Source: Anaerolineaceae bacterium
GTDB lineage: Bacteria; Chloroflexota; Anaerolineae; Anaerolineales; UBA11657
Assembly (NCBI GenBank): GCA_003569365.1
Contig: BGOS01000008.1
Span: forward strand, 1-63,311
Direction: 5' to 3'
DNA length: 63,311 nucleotides
Positions 34,520 to 43,954 of the stretch are shown piece after piece. The translations under genes were made by a program, and so were the position numbers. The first letter of the stretch is position 1. Each line of letters begins with the position of its first letter. Below the pieces are notes generated by a model. The model did not search any database. It was not told the DNA's origin and worked only from the letters and a program-made list of their open reading frames with translations.

Positions 34520-36904
34520 TCAATTTTTGTTGATTACAAGGGCTGCAACTGCCGTGCCGGCACAAGAAACGGCGCGCACTTGCGCCAGTGCGCTGGCAAA
34601 CAAATCCGGCGGGTGCAGCACAATACACACCTCGCCAGTGGCCAAAATAGCGCTGCCAGCCACTGTGCGCACGTGTTTAAGTAGCGGGCCGTGCGGTTTG
34701 ATGGTCACTGTTTGCTCATCCATCAGGCTGTCCACCAGCAGGCCCAGCCGCTCTGCCCCCATTTTTACGATGACGCACGGCCACGCCACCGCACTGCCGC
34801 TCACCTGCTCCGCGGGCAGTGGCTGGCGCAGTTCCAGCAGCCGCTCCAGCATCACCACTGCCACCGGTCGCTGGCCAACGCGAATGGTTTCCTGGCCGTT
34901 CACAAGTAAAACATCGTTGCCTGTCACCAGGCGGGTGGTTTCCAGTGCCGTGCATGGGATGGCGTAGCTGTGGTTTCCCACGCGCACAACCCGCACGCGG
35001 ATGGCGGGCATGCGTACGGGCAGCTCGATGGTAAAGACTGAAGCGTTGCCCGGCGCGGACTGCACATGAACCGAACCGTTGAGGCGCACCATTACAGCGC
35101 GGGCGGCAAGCAGCCCCGCTTCCACCGCCGGGACGATGGAAAGAGTTTGTGTCCCGGTTACTGCAGCACGGGCCGGAGTGTCCGGCTGTTCGGTGCCCGG
35201 TACATTTTGCCGCCGCAGCATGCGGTTGGTGGCCGGCTCTTTCACTTCTGGAGCTTGGGTCGTGATTTCAACGATGAGGCTGGCGCTGGTCTGCCGGGCT
35301 TGCAGGCGGATTGTGCCGGCGGCCGGCTTGCCAAACCGCAAGCGCTGCAGCGGGGCCGCGACCGCGTGGTGCACGCAGTTGCTTAAGATGTGCATGATCG
35401 CAGCGAGGAGTTCTTCAATGCTGCGCGCATCTGCGTCAAGCTCGCCACCCGTTATTGCCAGCCTTACATCTTTGGAGAAGCCACGCATTAAGCGCGGCAG
35501 GCGGCTAAAGATGGTGGACAGCGGCTGCATTGCAAGTGTGTGGATGTGCTCTGCCAGATCGCGCACTACCGCAGTGAGATTTTCGTCGTTGTCATCGGCG
35601 CAGCTGCGCAGGCGCGCCAGCGTGACGTCCAGCTGTTGCAGCCGCTGCAGCGGCAGTTGGTGACCTGCATGCTTGAGATCCAGCACGTCCGCGGGAACGC
35701 GCATTTTTTCTTCCCAGAATCCCACCAGGTCCTCAACCTGCCGCAGCAGCATTCCCAAACGGGTGCGCGTTTCGGCCGGGTCGCCAGCGCCCGGCAGCAG
35801 CCCGTGTGCTTGTGGAGCAGCAGGGCCAAGGTTGTTGATGCTGGAGCTGGCTGACGAGCCGGCAGCGGCGCTGCTGGACCCGGGCAGCGCAGGCCGCGCT
35901 GTGTCCTCTACGATGAGCCCGCCGTGCAGCAGCAGCCCTGGCAGGTTGAGAATGTTGAGCACCTGGTCATCAAATGCAGTCGTACTGCTTACAAAGCCGC
36001 CGGCAGCAACGTTGCCAGCCGGCGCGGATTGACAGTGCCGCGGGTCAACATAGACCACTGCAATCACTTCATCCACCAGCAGCCCCGCTGTCAGCTCCGC
36101 CAGCTTTACAACCACCACGCTGCCGTTCGGCGCGCCATCTGGTGCGGCAATTGGCAGGCGCAGCGCACGCCGAATATCCACAACTGTCAGGATCTCGCCG
36201 TTCAAGTTCATGTTGCCCGCAATGTGTGGCGGGCAGCACGGCACTGGGGCCACGCTGCCCAGTTCGCAAAACTCGCGCACCAGATCCAAGTCCAAGCCAT
36301 AATACGCCTGTTCGATGGCAACCACTGCGAACGCAAGCGGCTTTGAGGTGCTAACGGCAGCAGCTTCCAGCGGCAAAGCCGCAGCACGCTGCTGCAGCAC
36401 AGCTGGTGCAGCATGCCCGTGTGCTGTTACCGAGCACAGCGCAGCAGCCAGCTGCTGCTGTGCCAGTAAAGGCGCCAGCTCACCGTACTGCAGCAGCCAC
36501 GCAATCTGCGCACCCAGCTTGGCCATGCGCGTGGCCAGCCGCAGCGCAAGCGAATCGCCAGCCGCGTGCACTGGCACCAGGTCCGCAGCAGAAATTAACT
36601 TCACATCCAGCACTTCGTTGGCCAGAATGCCCAGCGGACCGCGGCTGCCACTCAAGAGCATGACACAGTCTGCTTGTTGCGCGCCAACCGCGGAATGCCC
36701 GAGCTGCGCGCTCAGGTTTAGCACCGGCACCGCAACGCCGTGCAAGTTGAAACTGCCGGCAATGCACGCGGGCTGGCCCGGCATTACCGTCAGTTGTGGC
36801 ACAGACAGCACCCCGCGTACTTCCGCAGCAGCCACCGCAAAGAGCGTATTTTGAAACCGAAAAGTTAAGTGCGGTTTTTGTTCCATTAAATTACAAACAC
36901 GCAT
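34520..36904 (-). CDS. CheW-CheW-pseudoCheA-CheW scaffold protein
   Basis: 794 aa. Two N-terminal CheW-like domains (about 12-150 and 190-330) precede a Ser/Ala/Gly linker (335-375). A CheA-like core (about 380-630) and a C-terminal CheW/P5 domain (635-775, ending GLLVDSLMDEQTVTIKPHGP and SAILATGEVCIVL) follow. In the core the P3/P4 framework is recognisable (LAMQPLSTIFSRLPRLMRGF; N-box HILSNCVHHAV with Asn509). The G1 box DDGRG is replaced by ITTQAPEV and the GxGLG box by AVEAGLLAARAVM. There is no Hpt domain with a phospho-accepting histidine. A catalytically dead scaffold is inferred. Start: ATG 36904, with 36886 as alternative; neither has a ribosome site. Confidence 0.85.
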   Translation of the reverse strand: MRVCNLMEQKPHLTFRFQNTLFAVAAAEVRGVLSVPQLTVMPGQPACIAGSFNLHGVAVPVLNLSAQLGHSAVGAQQADCVMLLSGSRGPLGILANEVLDVKLISAADLVPVHAAGDSLALRLATRMAKLGAQIAWLLQYGELAPLLAQQQLAAALCSVTAHGHAAPAVLQQRAAALPLEAAAVSTSKPLAFAVVAIEQAYYGLDLDLVREFCELGSVAPVPCCPPHIAGNMNLNGEILTVVDIRRALRLPIAAPDGAPNGSVVVVKLAELTAGLLVDEVIAVVYVDPRHCQSAPAGNVAAGGFVSSTTAFDDQVLNILNLPGLLLHGGLIVEDTARPALPGSSSAAAGSSASSSINNLGPAAPQAHGLLPGAGDPAETRTRLGMLLRQVEDLVGFWEEKMRVPADVLDLKHAGHQLPLQRLQQLDVTLARLRSCADDNDENLTAVVRDLAEHIHTLAMQPLSTIFSRLPRLMRGFSKDVRLAITGGELDADARSIEELLAAIMHILSNCVHHAVAAPLQRLRFGKPAAGTIRLQARQTSASLIVEITTQAPEVKEPATNRMLRRQNVPGTEQPDTPARAAVTGTQTLSIVPAVEAGLLAARAVMVRLNGSVHVQSAPGNASVFTIELPVRMPAIRVRVVRVGNHSYAIPCTALETTRLVTGNDVLLVNGQETIRVGQRPVAVVMLERLLELRQPLPAEQVSGSAVAWPCVIVKMGAERLGLLVDSLMDEQTVTIKPHGPLLKHVRTVAGSAILATGEVCIVLHPPDLFASALAQVRAVSCAGTAVAALVINKN

Positions 36905-37363
36905 ACGCAGCCGGACAATCGCCCGGCAGCGGCAATCCCAAATGGAAAGAAGTTATCGGCAAATCAGGCTGATTCTGCAAAGAACGGCCGGATTTTGGGG
37001 TGGTGTGGGGCGTAAAACTTAGCAACGCCGTTCGGCGGATCGCATAACACGATTGCCAGCCCGCAATTGGGCGTGAATTCCAGTGCCAATAACCGTGGAT
37101 AGATGGCAAAACGCTGGTACGAGCTGGATTCAAAGGGTTATTTTCAATTAGTGCGCGCCTCAGAGTGGTGCCCATTGCCTTCCAGAGCCCGGCTCTTTCA
37201 TCTTCGTGTTCTTGCGCAAATATCACCTGTGCCGGGAAAATGGCAAGTTGCGCGCGGGCGGAATTTGCGCCGGCACCGCGGCCGGCTTTGCGGGTGCCGG
37301 TGGCTGCTCTGGTTAGAGCCCTGCAGCTACCGGGCCGGCAGCCACGCTATGGCAATCGTGCAG
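36905..37363. other. gap without recognised gene
   Basis: About 460 nt between the start of the CheA-like gene and the end of the penicillin acylase gene, both minus. A small GCCGG/CCGGC hairpin lies at about 36909-36928, directly upstream of the CheA-like start. The promoter must be here but is not clear. Open frames present are unlike proteins. Confidence 0.35.
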
Positions 37364-39730
37364 TTACTCGTTGCGCGGCATAAGCACCAGCACGGCCCCC
37401 TTTGCATCAGCCCGCCCAAATGTCATGGGCAAATACTCCACCGCTTGATGGCGGGCAATCAAATCCGCATAGTGTGCGCTGAGCACGTTGCCGGACTGGC
37501 CCGTGGTGTTGATGAAGCGATCTGCGGTGGGATCCGCCATGTCAATCAGCTGGCGGTAGCTGGCCAGATGATTTTGCAAGAAGGGCGTGGTGAATGGATA
37601 GCCGGCCTCATTGATGGTGTAGCTGTCGCCGCCGTTGGCGATCTGGCGATGGAACAGCGGCTTAAGCAGCGCCACCTCACTGAAGGGCTTGTGCGGAAAC
37701 TGGGTCTGGTGCAGCTGTCCCCATTGCCAGTTGCTCATATTGGATCCGGCCAGCTTTTCCAGCTGGTCCAGTGCGCGTTCAAGTGCTTCGTGCGCTGCGG
37801 CGGCGCAGTCTTCGCGCGGCGCACTGAGCACATTGTCGCACCAGGTGCTGCGCGGGTCGCCCAGCACTGTGGCCAGATAGACCGGATGCTTGCGCTTTGC
37901 AAACTGCTCGTACAGGTCGCCGCGCAGCTCGTCTTCAAACAACACGCGCCCGATCTGATAAAACCACGCCTGATAAATTGTGGCCGGCACGCTGTCCACC
38001 GCCAGCGTGCCATCCCAGGCTTTGAGCTGCGCCAAGGCCTGCTCTTCGCGTGGCAGTTCCGGCTGCACTGCCTGCAGGAAAGGCAGCAGTTCGCGTGCCT
38101 GCGCGCTGCGCTGGTCGCCCTGAATGCGGGCCATGTCGTCCATGGTCAGCTTGTCGCTGTCCCCCGCCAGCTGCTGCAGCAGTTCGGTGATGCGCTGTGC
38201 GCGGTAGGGTGGCGCCCAGTCGTTTGCGATGAAGTACGGGTAGTCATCGCCCACCACGCGATTGTTGGCAGTGACGATAAAACCGGCTGCGGGGTTATAG
38301 CTCTGCGGCAAATCGTCGAAGGGAATGTAGCCGGTCCACTCGTACTTGCTATCCCAGCCCGGCACCGGCACGCTGCCATCGCCCTGCGCCCGGATGGGCA
38401 TGCGGCCCGGCCCGAAGTAACCGATGTTGCCCAGGCTGTCGGCGAAGACCATATTCTGGCTGGGCGCCACAAAGTCTTTCAGCGCTGCGCGAAACTGGTC
38501 CCAGGTGCCGGCATACGCTGCGCCCAGAAATGCATTGAGTGTGGTGTCAGCTGGGTCCAGCGCGGTCCAGCGCAGTGCCAGTGGCTGCCCGGCACTGCCC
38601 ACCACATCACTGATGAGCGGGCCGTGGCGCGTGCTGCGCGCTGCATATTGGAGCGGCTCATCCACATCTTTTACGCGAATGACCTCTTCCACAATTGTCA
38701 GGTCCACAAATTTTCCATCCACCTCGTACTGGTTGGGGTTGTCGGGATTTAAGCGCTCAATGTACAGGTCTTGCACATCCGGCCCGAGGTTGGTGAGGCC
38801 CCACGCAATGTTGTCATTGTGGCCAATGATGACGCCGGGGATACCGGGCAGTGAGGCGCCGGTAACATGCAGCTTGTCGCCCTGCAGTTCCACCAAATAC
38901 CAGATGGCCGGGATCTGGCTGCCCAGATGCGGATCGTTGGCCAGCATGGGCTTGCCGCTGGCGGTGCGGCTGCCGGCCACCACCCAGCTGTTGCTGCCGG
39001 CATTGATGCCGCCCAAGTGCAGCATGGATTGCAGGCCGTCATCGAGGCGCAGCAGTGCGCTGGCCGTACCGTCATCCAACGCCGCCAAAATATCGGGAGC
39101 GTTTGGCGGATAGCCCGGCAGCAGGGCAGCCGCTCGCTTTGCACCCACCGCCGGAAAGAGGCGCGCGCGCAGCAGTTCGGAATCCCAGTTGCCGCCCAGA
39201 TCCCACATCATCATCTTGGACCATACCAAAGAGTCGTACACGGTCCACGGCTCGGGCTGCACGCCAAGGATCACAAACTCAAGCGGCAGCATTTGATTCT
39301 CAGCCAGCCAGGCGTTGACGCCGGCGGTGTACGCCTCCAGCGCAGCTTTGGATTGCGGGTTGAGCGCATCAAAGGCGCTGCGCGCAGCGCGGTAAAAACC
39401 AACCGTCCGCAAAAACTTGTCTGTGTCGAGGGTGGCCTTGCCCAGCATCTCGCTCAGGCGGCCGGCGCCGGTGCGGCGCTGAAACTCCATTTGAAACATG
39501 CGATCCTGCGCATGCACGTAGCCCTGCGCAAAAAATGCATCGTGGTCGGTGGAGGCGAAGATGTGCGGAATGCCGGCGGCATCGCGCACGATTTCCACCT
39601 GGCCATCAAGGCCGGCAATGGTGGTGGTGCCGCGGGTTTTGGGCAGGCTGAGGCTGAGCACCAGCCAGGCGGAGAGCAGCAGCGCCACAAGCACGCCCGC
39701 CACAATCAGTGCGATCCGAATTTTGCGCAT
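37364..39730 (-). CDS. penicillin acylase family N-terminal-nucleophile hydrolase
   Basis: 788 aa. An N-terminal membrane anchor (IRIALIVAGVLVALLLSAWLVLSL) is followed by the alpha-chain region (GIPHIFASTDHDAFFAQGY, HAQDRMFQMEF). The beta chain would begin at Ser246 of GSNSW after autocleavage. Downstream family sequence includes NDPHLGSQIPAIWYLV, GVIIGHNDNIAWGLTN and SMWRHGP-like TRHGPLISDVVG. It hydrolyses amide bonds of acylated compounds, in relatives including beta-lactams and acyl-homoserine lactones; the substrate is unknown. Full length. Confidence 0.92.
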   Translation of the reverse strand: MRKIRIALIVAGVLVALLLSAWLVLSLSLPKTRGTTTIAGLDGQVEIVRDAAGIPHIFASTDHDAFFAQGYVHAQDRMFQMEFQRRTGAGRLSEMLGKATLDTDKFLRTVGFYRAARSAFDALNPQSKAALEAYTAGVNAWLAENQMLPLEFVILGVQPEPWTVYDSLVWSKMMMWDLGGNWDSELLRARLFPAVGAKRAAALLPGYPPNAPDILAALDDGTASALLRLDDGLQSMLHLGGINAGSNSWVVAGSRTASGKPMLANDPHLGSQIPAIWYLVELQGDKLHVTGASLPGIPGVIIGHNDNIAWGLTNLGPDVQDLYIERLNPDNPNQYEVDGKFVDLTIVEEVIRVKDVDEPLQYAARSTRHGPLISDVVGSAGQPLALRWTALDPADTTLNAFLGAAYAGTWDQFRAALKDFVAPSQNMVFADSLGNIGYFGPGRMPIRAQGDGSVPVPGWDSKYEWTGYIPFDDLPQSYNPAAGFIVTANNRVVGDDYPYFIANDWAPPYRAQRITELLQQLAGDSDKLTMDDMARIQGDQRSAQARELLPFLQAVQPELPREEQALAQLKAWDGTLAVDSVPATIYQAWFYQIGRVLFEDELRGDLYEQFAKRKHPVYLATVLGDPRSTWCDNVLSAPREDCAAAAHEALERALDQLEKLAGSNMSNWQWGQLHQTQFPHKPFSEVALLKPLFHRQIANGGDSYTINEAGYPFTTPFLQNHLASYRQLIDMADPTADRFINTTGQSGNVLSAHYADLIARHQAVEYLPMTFGRADAKGAVLVLMPRNE

Positions 39731-39813
39731 TGGTTTTTCGGGCTGCGAATCTAACTGCGCGTTGCTTGCGGTTGCAGCTGCCCGTTTGCACTGTAAAGTT
39801 TACAGCACGAACG

Positions 39814-41031
39814 CTAGGGCCGTTGCTGCACCACGCCGGCTGCCACCTCCCAGATTTGGGCACGCGCGCGAAACGGCGCGTCAAAGAGTTCAGCGTCGGC
39901 GGTTGTGAGCAGCAGTTGCTCGGCACCGGTGACGTGGCGCAGCAGCTGTGCGCGGCGCTGCGGGTCCAGCTCGGCCAGCACTTCGTCCAGCAGCAGAATT
40001 GGCCACTCGCCAGTGCGCGTGTGCATCCACGCCATCTGCGCCAGCTTCAGCGCCAGCACGGCGGTGCGCCCCTGCCCGCGCGAACCATACAGCCCGAGGT
40101 CCACGCCATCCTCCAAGAAGCGCAGCTCATCGCGGTGCGGCCCGATGAGCGTGCTGCCCCGCGCAATTTCTTCGGCGCGCAGCGCACGCAGGCGCACGAG
40201 CATGCCCGCCGCAATTTCTGCGGCGCCCGGCGCGCTTGGCGCAGCCGCGGCAAACAACCCCGGCTGCGCTTGTGTGTTGGCGGGTGGGCCGGCAGTGTAG
40301 GACGGGCGGTAGTCCAGCTGCAACAGCACCCGGCCGCCTGCCAACTCGCGATGCAGCGGGCCGGCGTGCGCTGCAAGTTCGGCGATGGCAAGCGTGCGGC
40401 GTGCCAGCAGCTGCGCGCCGTGTGTGCACAGCTGCCCATCCCAAAACTCCAGCTGCGCGCCGCCGTTGGGGCGCCGGTCTTGCAGCGCTTTTAGCAGCGC
40501 GTTGCGCTGCGCCAGTACGCGCGTGTATTCGGCCAGCGCTGCAGCATAAGCGGCATCCACCTGGCACAGCGTTGCATCCAAATAGTGGCGCCGCCCGCCC
40601 GGGCCGCCCTCTATCAGTGCCATATCCTGCGGCAAAAACAGCACCGCGTTCACCACGCCGGCCAGGTCGCTCACGCGCTTCTTGGCGCCGTTGAGCAGCA
40701 CAGTTTTGCGCAGGCGCGGCTCTGCAGCTGCACTTGTGGGCTTGCCCAGCTCCAGGCGCACTTCCACTTTGCGAACGCCATCGGCGGCAGCCACTTCGGC
40801 GGCGATTTTTAAGTAAGGGTTGCTGTCGGTGCGGGCCGCGTCCCAGTGCAGCAGCTGGCGGTCCGTGGCGGCTTGTGGCGAGTGCGCTGCCGTCAGGTAG
40901 TGCACGGCTTCCAGCAGGCTGGTCTTTCCCTGGCCATTGCGGCCGCACAGAATTACGGCGCCCGGCGGAAAGGCAGCTTCAAGGTGCCGGTAGTTGCGGA
41001 AGTTGGTAAGCGCGAGATATTGAAGATGCAT
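39814..41031 (-). CDS. recF: DNA replication and repair protein RecF
   Basis: 405-aa SMC-like ATPase that loads RecA at gaps. Motifs: start MHLQYLALTNFRNYRHLEAA, Walker A LCGRNGQGKTSLLEAVHYL, VLFLPQDMALIEGGPGGRR, signature YGSRGQGRTAVLALKLAQ and Walker B ILLLDEVLAELD. Slightly longer than E. coli RecF through an Ala/Pro-rich insertion around residue 265. Neighbours are unrelated; it is not next to dnaN or gyrB. Confidence 0.95.
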   Translation of the reverse strand: MHLQYLALTNFRNYRHLEAAFPPGAVILCGRNGQGKTSLLEAVHYLTAAHSPQAATDRQLLHWDAARTDSNPYLKIAAEVAAADGVRKVEVRLELGKPTSAAAEPRLRKTVLLNGAKKRVSDLAGVVNAVLFLPQDMALIEGGPGGRRHYLDATLCQVDAAYAAALAEYTRVLAQRNALLKALQDRRPNGGAQLEFWDGQLCTHGAQLLARRTLAIAELAAHAGPLHRELAGGRVLLQLDYRPSYTAGPPANTQAQPGLFAAAAPSAPGAAEIAAGMLVRLRALRAEEIARGSTLIGPHRDELRFLEDGVDLGLYGSRGQGRTAVLALKLAQMAWMHTRTGEWPILLLDEVLAELDPQRRAQLLRHVTGAEQLLLTTADAELFDAPFRARAQIWEVAAGVVQQRP

Positions 41032-41089
41032 TGGGCGGCGCGCCGTGCGCACTGCGACTGCCGGGCCAGCGCCGGGCGGGCGGCTCTGG

Positions 41090-43030
41090 TTACGGCAGCT
41101 GGCTCACAACGCAGCGGAAGCCGATGTTGTGGGTGCCAACCTGATTGTCAATTGCAAAGCCGTGATACGCCGCACGCTGCTTGGAGGCGCTGTCTGTCCA
41201 GCTGCCGTTGCGCAGGCCGTACGCGCCACCGCGAAAACTTTCTTCCGGGGGCGGGGTAGCTGTGAGCACCTTGTCTAAATTGAACCAGTGGCTGCGGTAG
41301 AAACTGGACACGCGCTCTGCGACGTTGCCGGACATATCCAGCGCACCGTACGGGCTGGCGCCAAGCGGGTATGTGCCAACCGCGGTTGTGTCGCGGCTTT
41401 GCGAGGCGAAGTTAGCACGCGTGGAATCCGGCGGGGCGACGCCCCATGGATATTTGTTTCCGTCCGGCCCGCGCGCAGCTTTCTCCCACTCCATGTCCGT
41501 TGGCAGGCGCCGGCCCGCCCACTCACAATAATTTGCGGACTGCGCCCAGTTGAGCCACAGCACCGGATACGCGGCGTATTTTTCATCATCAAAGTATTTT
41601 GCGCGCGTGCCGGAGCTTGTTTTTTCCGGCGGGGTGCAGGCGTTCGCAGCGATGCACTTTTGGTACTGGCCCACGGTGACCTCGGTGCGGTCCACCCAAA
41701 AATCAGGCAGGGTGACGGTGTTCAGCGGCTGCTCATCCAATTGCGATGTGCGATCGCCAAAGTCCGAGCCCATAATGAAGCTGCCGCCGGGCACAAACAT
41801 GAGCGTGGCGCCATCGATGGCCGAGATGGCACTGGAGCCAAGCGTGGGCGGCAGCGTGGGTGTAATAGTGGGCGTGCTGGTTGGCGTGGGTGTGGGCGGC
41901 ACCGCTGTGGCAGTGGGCAGCGCTGTCGGGCTGGGTGTGGCAGTTGCGGTTTCCGTTGCAGCAACCATGGCTATGCCGTTGGCGGGCGTGGCCGTCTGCG
42001 CCACAATCACCAACACCTGCGTGGGTGCCACCGGCTCAAAACGAAGGCTGCCGTTCACCTGTTGAAACACAATCATGGCCACCAGCACCGCAACAATAAC
42101 GCCGCCGATCACAATCGACTCGCGCATGAACAGTTTTGCCAGGCGCTGCAAGTTGCGCAGCCTCGAGCCTGCCGCGGTCGGCGGGGGTTCCTCCACTTCA
42201 CCCGGCGGAAAAGGTGTGTCAGCGGGCGGCGGAGGGTCAACGGGAATGTGCAGCGGAGTTACGTGCGGCACAACCTTGCCCAGCGCCTTGCGCATTTCAC
42301 GCACGCTTTCATAGCGGTCTTCCACCCGGAAGGCCATGGCCTTCTCCACGATGCGCGTCAGCTCCTTGCCCGGCGGCTGTTCAAAAGTGCGCAGTTGGCG
42401 GATGGCAAACCGGTCCGGTATGCCGTTCTGGCTGTCACCCGGAATTGTGCCGGTAAGCATGAAGTACAGCACACTGCCAAGTGCATACACCTCGCTGGCG
42501 GCTGTTACCTGGCCGGTCAGCTGCTCGGGCGCCACCAGGGTGGCCGGTGTGCCCGGCCGGTGCGTTTTGCCGATGCTGTAGTCCACCAGCACCGCCTGGT
42601 CTTCGCTGGTAAGCAAAATGTTGGCCGCCTTGATGTCGCGATGGAAAAGCGGCACCGGCCGTTCGTGCAGGTGGTGAACTGCAACCAAAATCTGCATCGT
42701 CAATTCAATTGCGACAGCTTCCGCCAATGGACCTTCGTCCGCAACGCGGTCGGCAACGCTTACGCCGCTCACATACTCCATCACCAGGTAGCGCGTGTCG
42801 CCCATAGTAAAGTGGTCGAGCACCCCCGCCAGATTGGGGTGCACCACCTGGCGCAGCGCTGCGGCAATTGTGTCGAACTCCGCACCATCCACGGTGCCAA
42901 ATTCCTTCACCACGCACGTCTGATTGCTGATGGTGTCGTACGCAGCGTACACCGTGCCGGCCTCAAACGGCGATAGCAGCGCGTCTATGCGGTAGCGATG
43001 ATGAACGTGGAGGCCGGGCTGCAGGGGCAT
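41090..43030 (-). CDS. Ser/Thr protein kinase fused to FGE-sulfatase (SUMF1-like) extracellular domain
   Basis: 646 aa. The cytoplasmic kinase domain (1-260) has Lys42 in CVVKEFG and HRD at 130-132 in LFHRDIKAANILL. The DFG aspartate is in VDYSIG (150-152, Phe replaced by Tyr), and VAPEQLTG is the activation-segment end. A Pro-rich stretch leads to TM 306-323. An outside Thr/Pro linker (about 350-400) and a formylglycine-generating-enzyme-like domain (402-646: FVPGGSFIMGS, VDRTEVTVGQYQKC, RRLPTDMEWEKAARG, GFRCV) follow. The FGE part probably senses or binds rather than modifies sulfatases. The start at 43030 is chosen because the region upstream is antisense to the next gene. Confidence 0.92.
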   Translation of the reverse strand: MPLQPGLHVHHRYRIDALLSPFEAGTVYAAYDTISNQTCVVKEFGTVDGAEFDTIAAALRQVVHPNLAGVLDHFTMGDTRYLVMEYVSGVSVADRVADEGPLAEAVAIELTMQILVAVHHLHERPVPLFHRDIKAANILLTSEDQAVLVDYSIGKTHRPGTPATLVAPEQLTGQVTAASEVYALGSVLYFMLTGTIPGDSQNGIPDRFAIRQLRTFEQPPGKELTRIVEKAMAFRVEDRYESVREMRKALGKVVPHVTPLHIPVDPPPPADTPFPPGEVEEPPPTAAGSRLRNLQRLAKLFMRESIVIGGVIVAVLVAMIVFQQVNGSLRFEPVAPTQVLVIVAQTATPANGIAMVAATETATATPSPTALPTATAVPPTPTPTSTPTITPTLPPTLGSSAISAIDGATLMFVPGGSFIMGSDFGDRTSQLDEQPLNTVTLPDFWVDRTEVTVGQYQKCIAANACTPPEKTSSGTRAKYFDDEKYAAYPVLWLNWAQSANYCEWAGRRLPTDMEWEKAARGPDGNKYPWGVAPPDSTRANFASQSRDTTAVGTYPLGASPYGALDMSGNVAERVSSFYRSHWFNLDKVLTATPPPEESFRGGAYGLRNGSWTDSASKQRAAYHGFAIDNQVGTHNIGFRCVVSQLP

Positions 43031-43101
43031 GCCGATAAATTGCGGTAGAAACTTGAAAGCGAACTGACTGTAATTATAGCTTTGTTGATGCGTACAGGTG
43101 C

Positions 43102-43129
43102 TTGACGGCGGGTGTTGGCGCCCTATACT
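43102..43129 (+). promoter_or_regulatory. promoter of the zinc-phospholipase-like gene (leaderless arrangement)
   Basis: TTGACG at 43102-43107, 16-nt spacer, TATACT at 43124-43129, ATG at 43136. The start codon coincides with the expected transcription start, so the mRNA should have no leader. Confidence 0.6.
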
Positions 43130-43135
43130 TTTGCC

Positions 43136-43876
43136 ATGCCCACGCCTTTTTATCACCTGCAGGTGGCTGCGACCCTGCAGGTTGCGCTGGATGCGCCCGC
43201 TGCGCACAGCGCCTTTCTCTTTGGCAACACCGCGCCAGATGTGCAAACGCTCTCTGGCGCAGCGCGCAGCGCCACGCATTTCTTTGACATGCCGGTTACC
43301 CAGGCGCCGCGCGCCGTGCTTAGCCTGCTGCAGGCGCATCCGCAGCTCGCTGCGCCCGGCCTTTCTTCCGCACAGCGCGCCTTCGTTGCCGGCTACCTGG
43401 CGCACCTGGCACTGGATGAGCTGTGGCTGCGGGAGATCTTTCAGCCGGTGTTCGGGCCGGAGGCGGGCTGGGAGGATTTTGGCGAACGCCTGTTTTTGCA
43501 CAACGTGCTGCGCACGTATCTCGATGAGCGCGACCGGCCGCTGCTGCCCGCCAGCATGGCTGCACTGCTGGCGGCTGCCGAGCCCGCCGGCTGGCTGCCG
43601 TTTGCCAGCGACACAGATTTGTGCAGCTGGCGCAATTTTTTGGTGCAACAGCTGCAGCCCGGCGCTACTGCCCAAACCGTCGCCGTTTTTGCACAGCGCA
43701 TGGGCCGCACCCCGCAGGAGTTTGAGGCGCTGCTGGGCTCGCCGGCAGAGCTGCAGGCGCGCATCTTCAGCCGCATCAGCGAGGCACAACTGGATGGCTT
43801 TCAAAGCCGGGGAGCCAGCTTGTGCAAGCAGGTGGTGGATGATTTTCTGCAGCCGCCAGCGGCTGGAAATCGGTAA
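43136..43876 (+). CDS. zinc-dependent phospholipase C/S1-P1-type helical protein
   Basis: 246 aa, all-helical. Several metal-ligand-like residues are placed as in the zinc-dependent phospholipase C family: MPTPFYHLQVA (His), SAFLFGNTAPDVQTLSG (Asp), THFFDMP (His, Asp) and AGYLAHLALDELW (His, Asp). No signal peptide is seen. Function is uncertain: lipid phosphodiesterase is the family-level guess. It diverges from the kinase-FGE gene over about 105 nt. Confidence 0.7.
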   Translation: MPTPFYHLQVAATLQVALDAPAAHSAFLFGNTAPDVQTLSGAARSATHFFDMPVTQAPRAVLSLLQAHPQLAAPGLSSAQRAFVAGYLAHLALDELWLREIFQPVFGPEAGWEDFGERLFLHNVLRTYLDERDRPLLPASMAALLAAAEPAGWLPFASDTDLCSWRNFLVQQLQPGATAQTVAVFAQRMGRTPQEFEALLGSPAELQARIFSRISEAQLDGFQSRGASLCKQVVDDFLQPPAAGNR

Positions 43877-43940
43877 TCAATCCCGCGTTATAAATCCGTA
43901 AAAGTCCTGCGGCGGGGCGGGATACATGGTGCTGCAGGGT

Positions 43941-43946
43941 TAGACT
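43941..43946 (+). promoter_or_regulatory. -10 box of the PD40 lipoprotein gene
   Basis: TAGACT, 8 nt before the ATG at 43955; a leader of about 2 nt is predicted. No clear -35 box. Confidence 0.35.
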
Positions 43947-43954
43947 CAGCTTGC

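Noticed and set aside
37103-38752. A 549-codon open frame on the plus strand.
   Set aside because: Antisense to penicillin acylase, whose active-site motifs are intact; the translation has no recognisable domains.
26046-41031. A replication origin near dnaN or recF.
   Set aside because: No dnaA gene and no cluster of TTATCCACA-type boxes was seen; the two genes are 13 kb apart with unrelated neighbours.
41288-42976. A 562-codon open frame on the plus strand.
   Set aside because: Antisense to the kinase-FGE gene; composition is Arg/His/Cys-rich as in other shadows.
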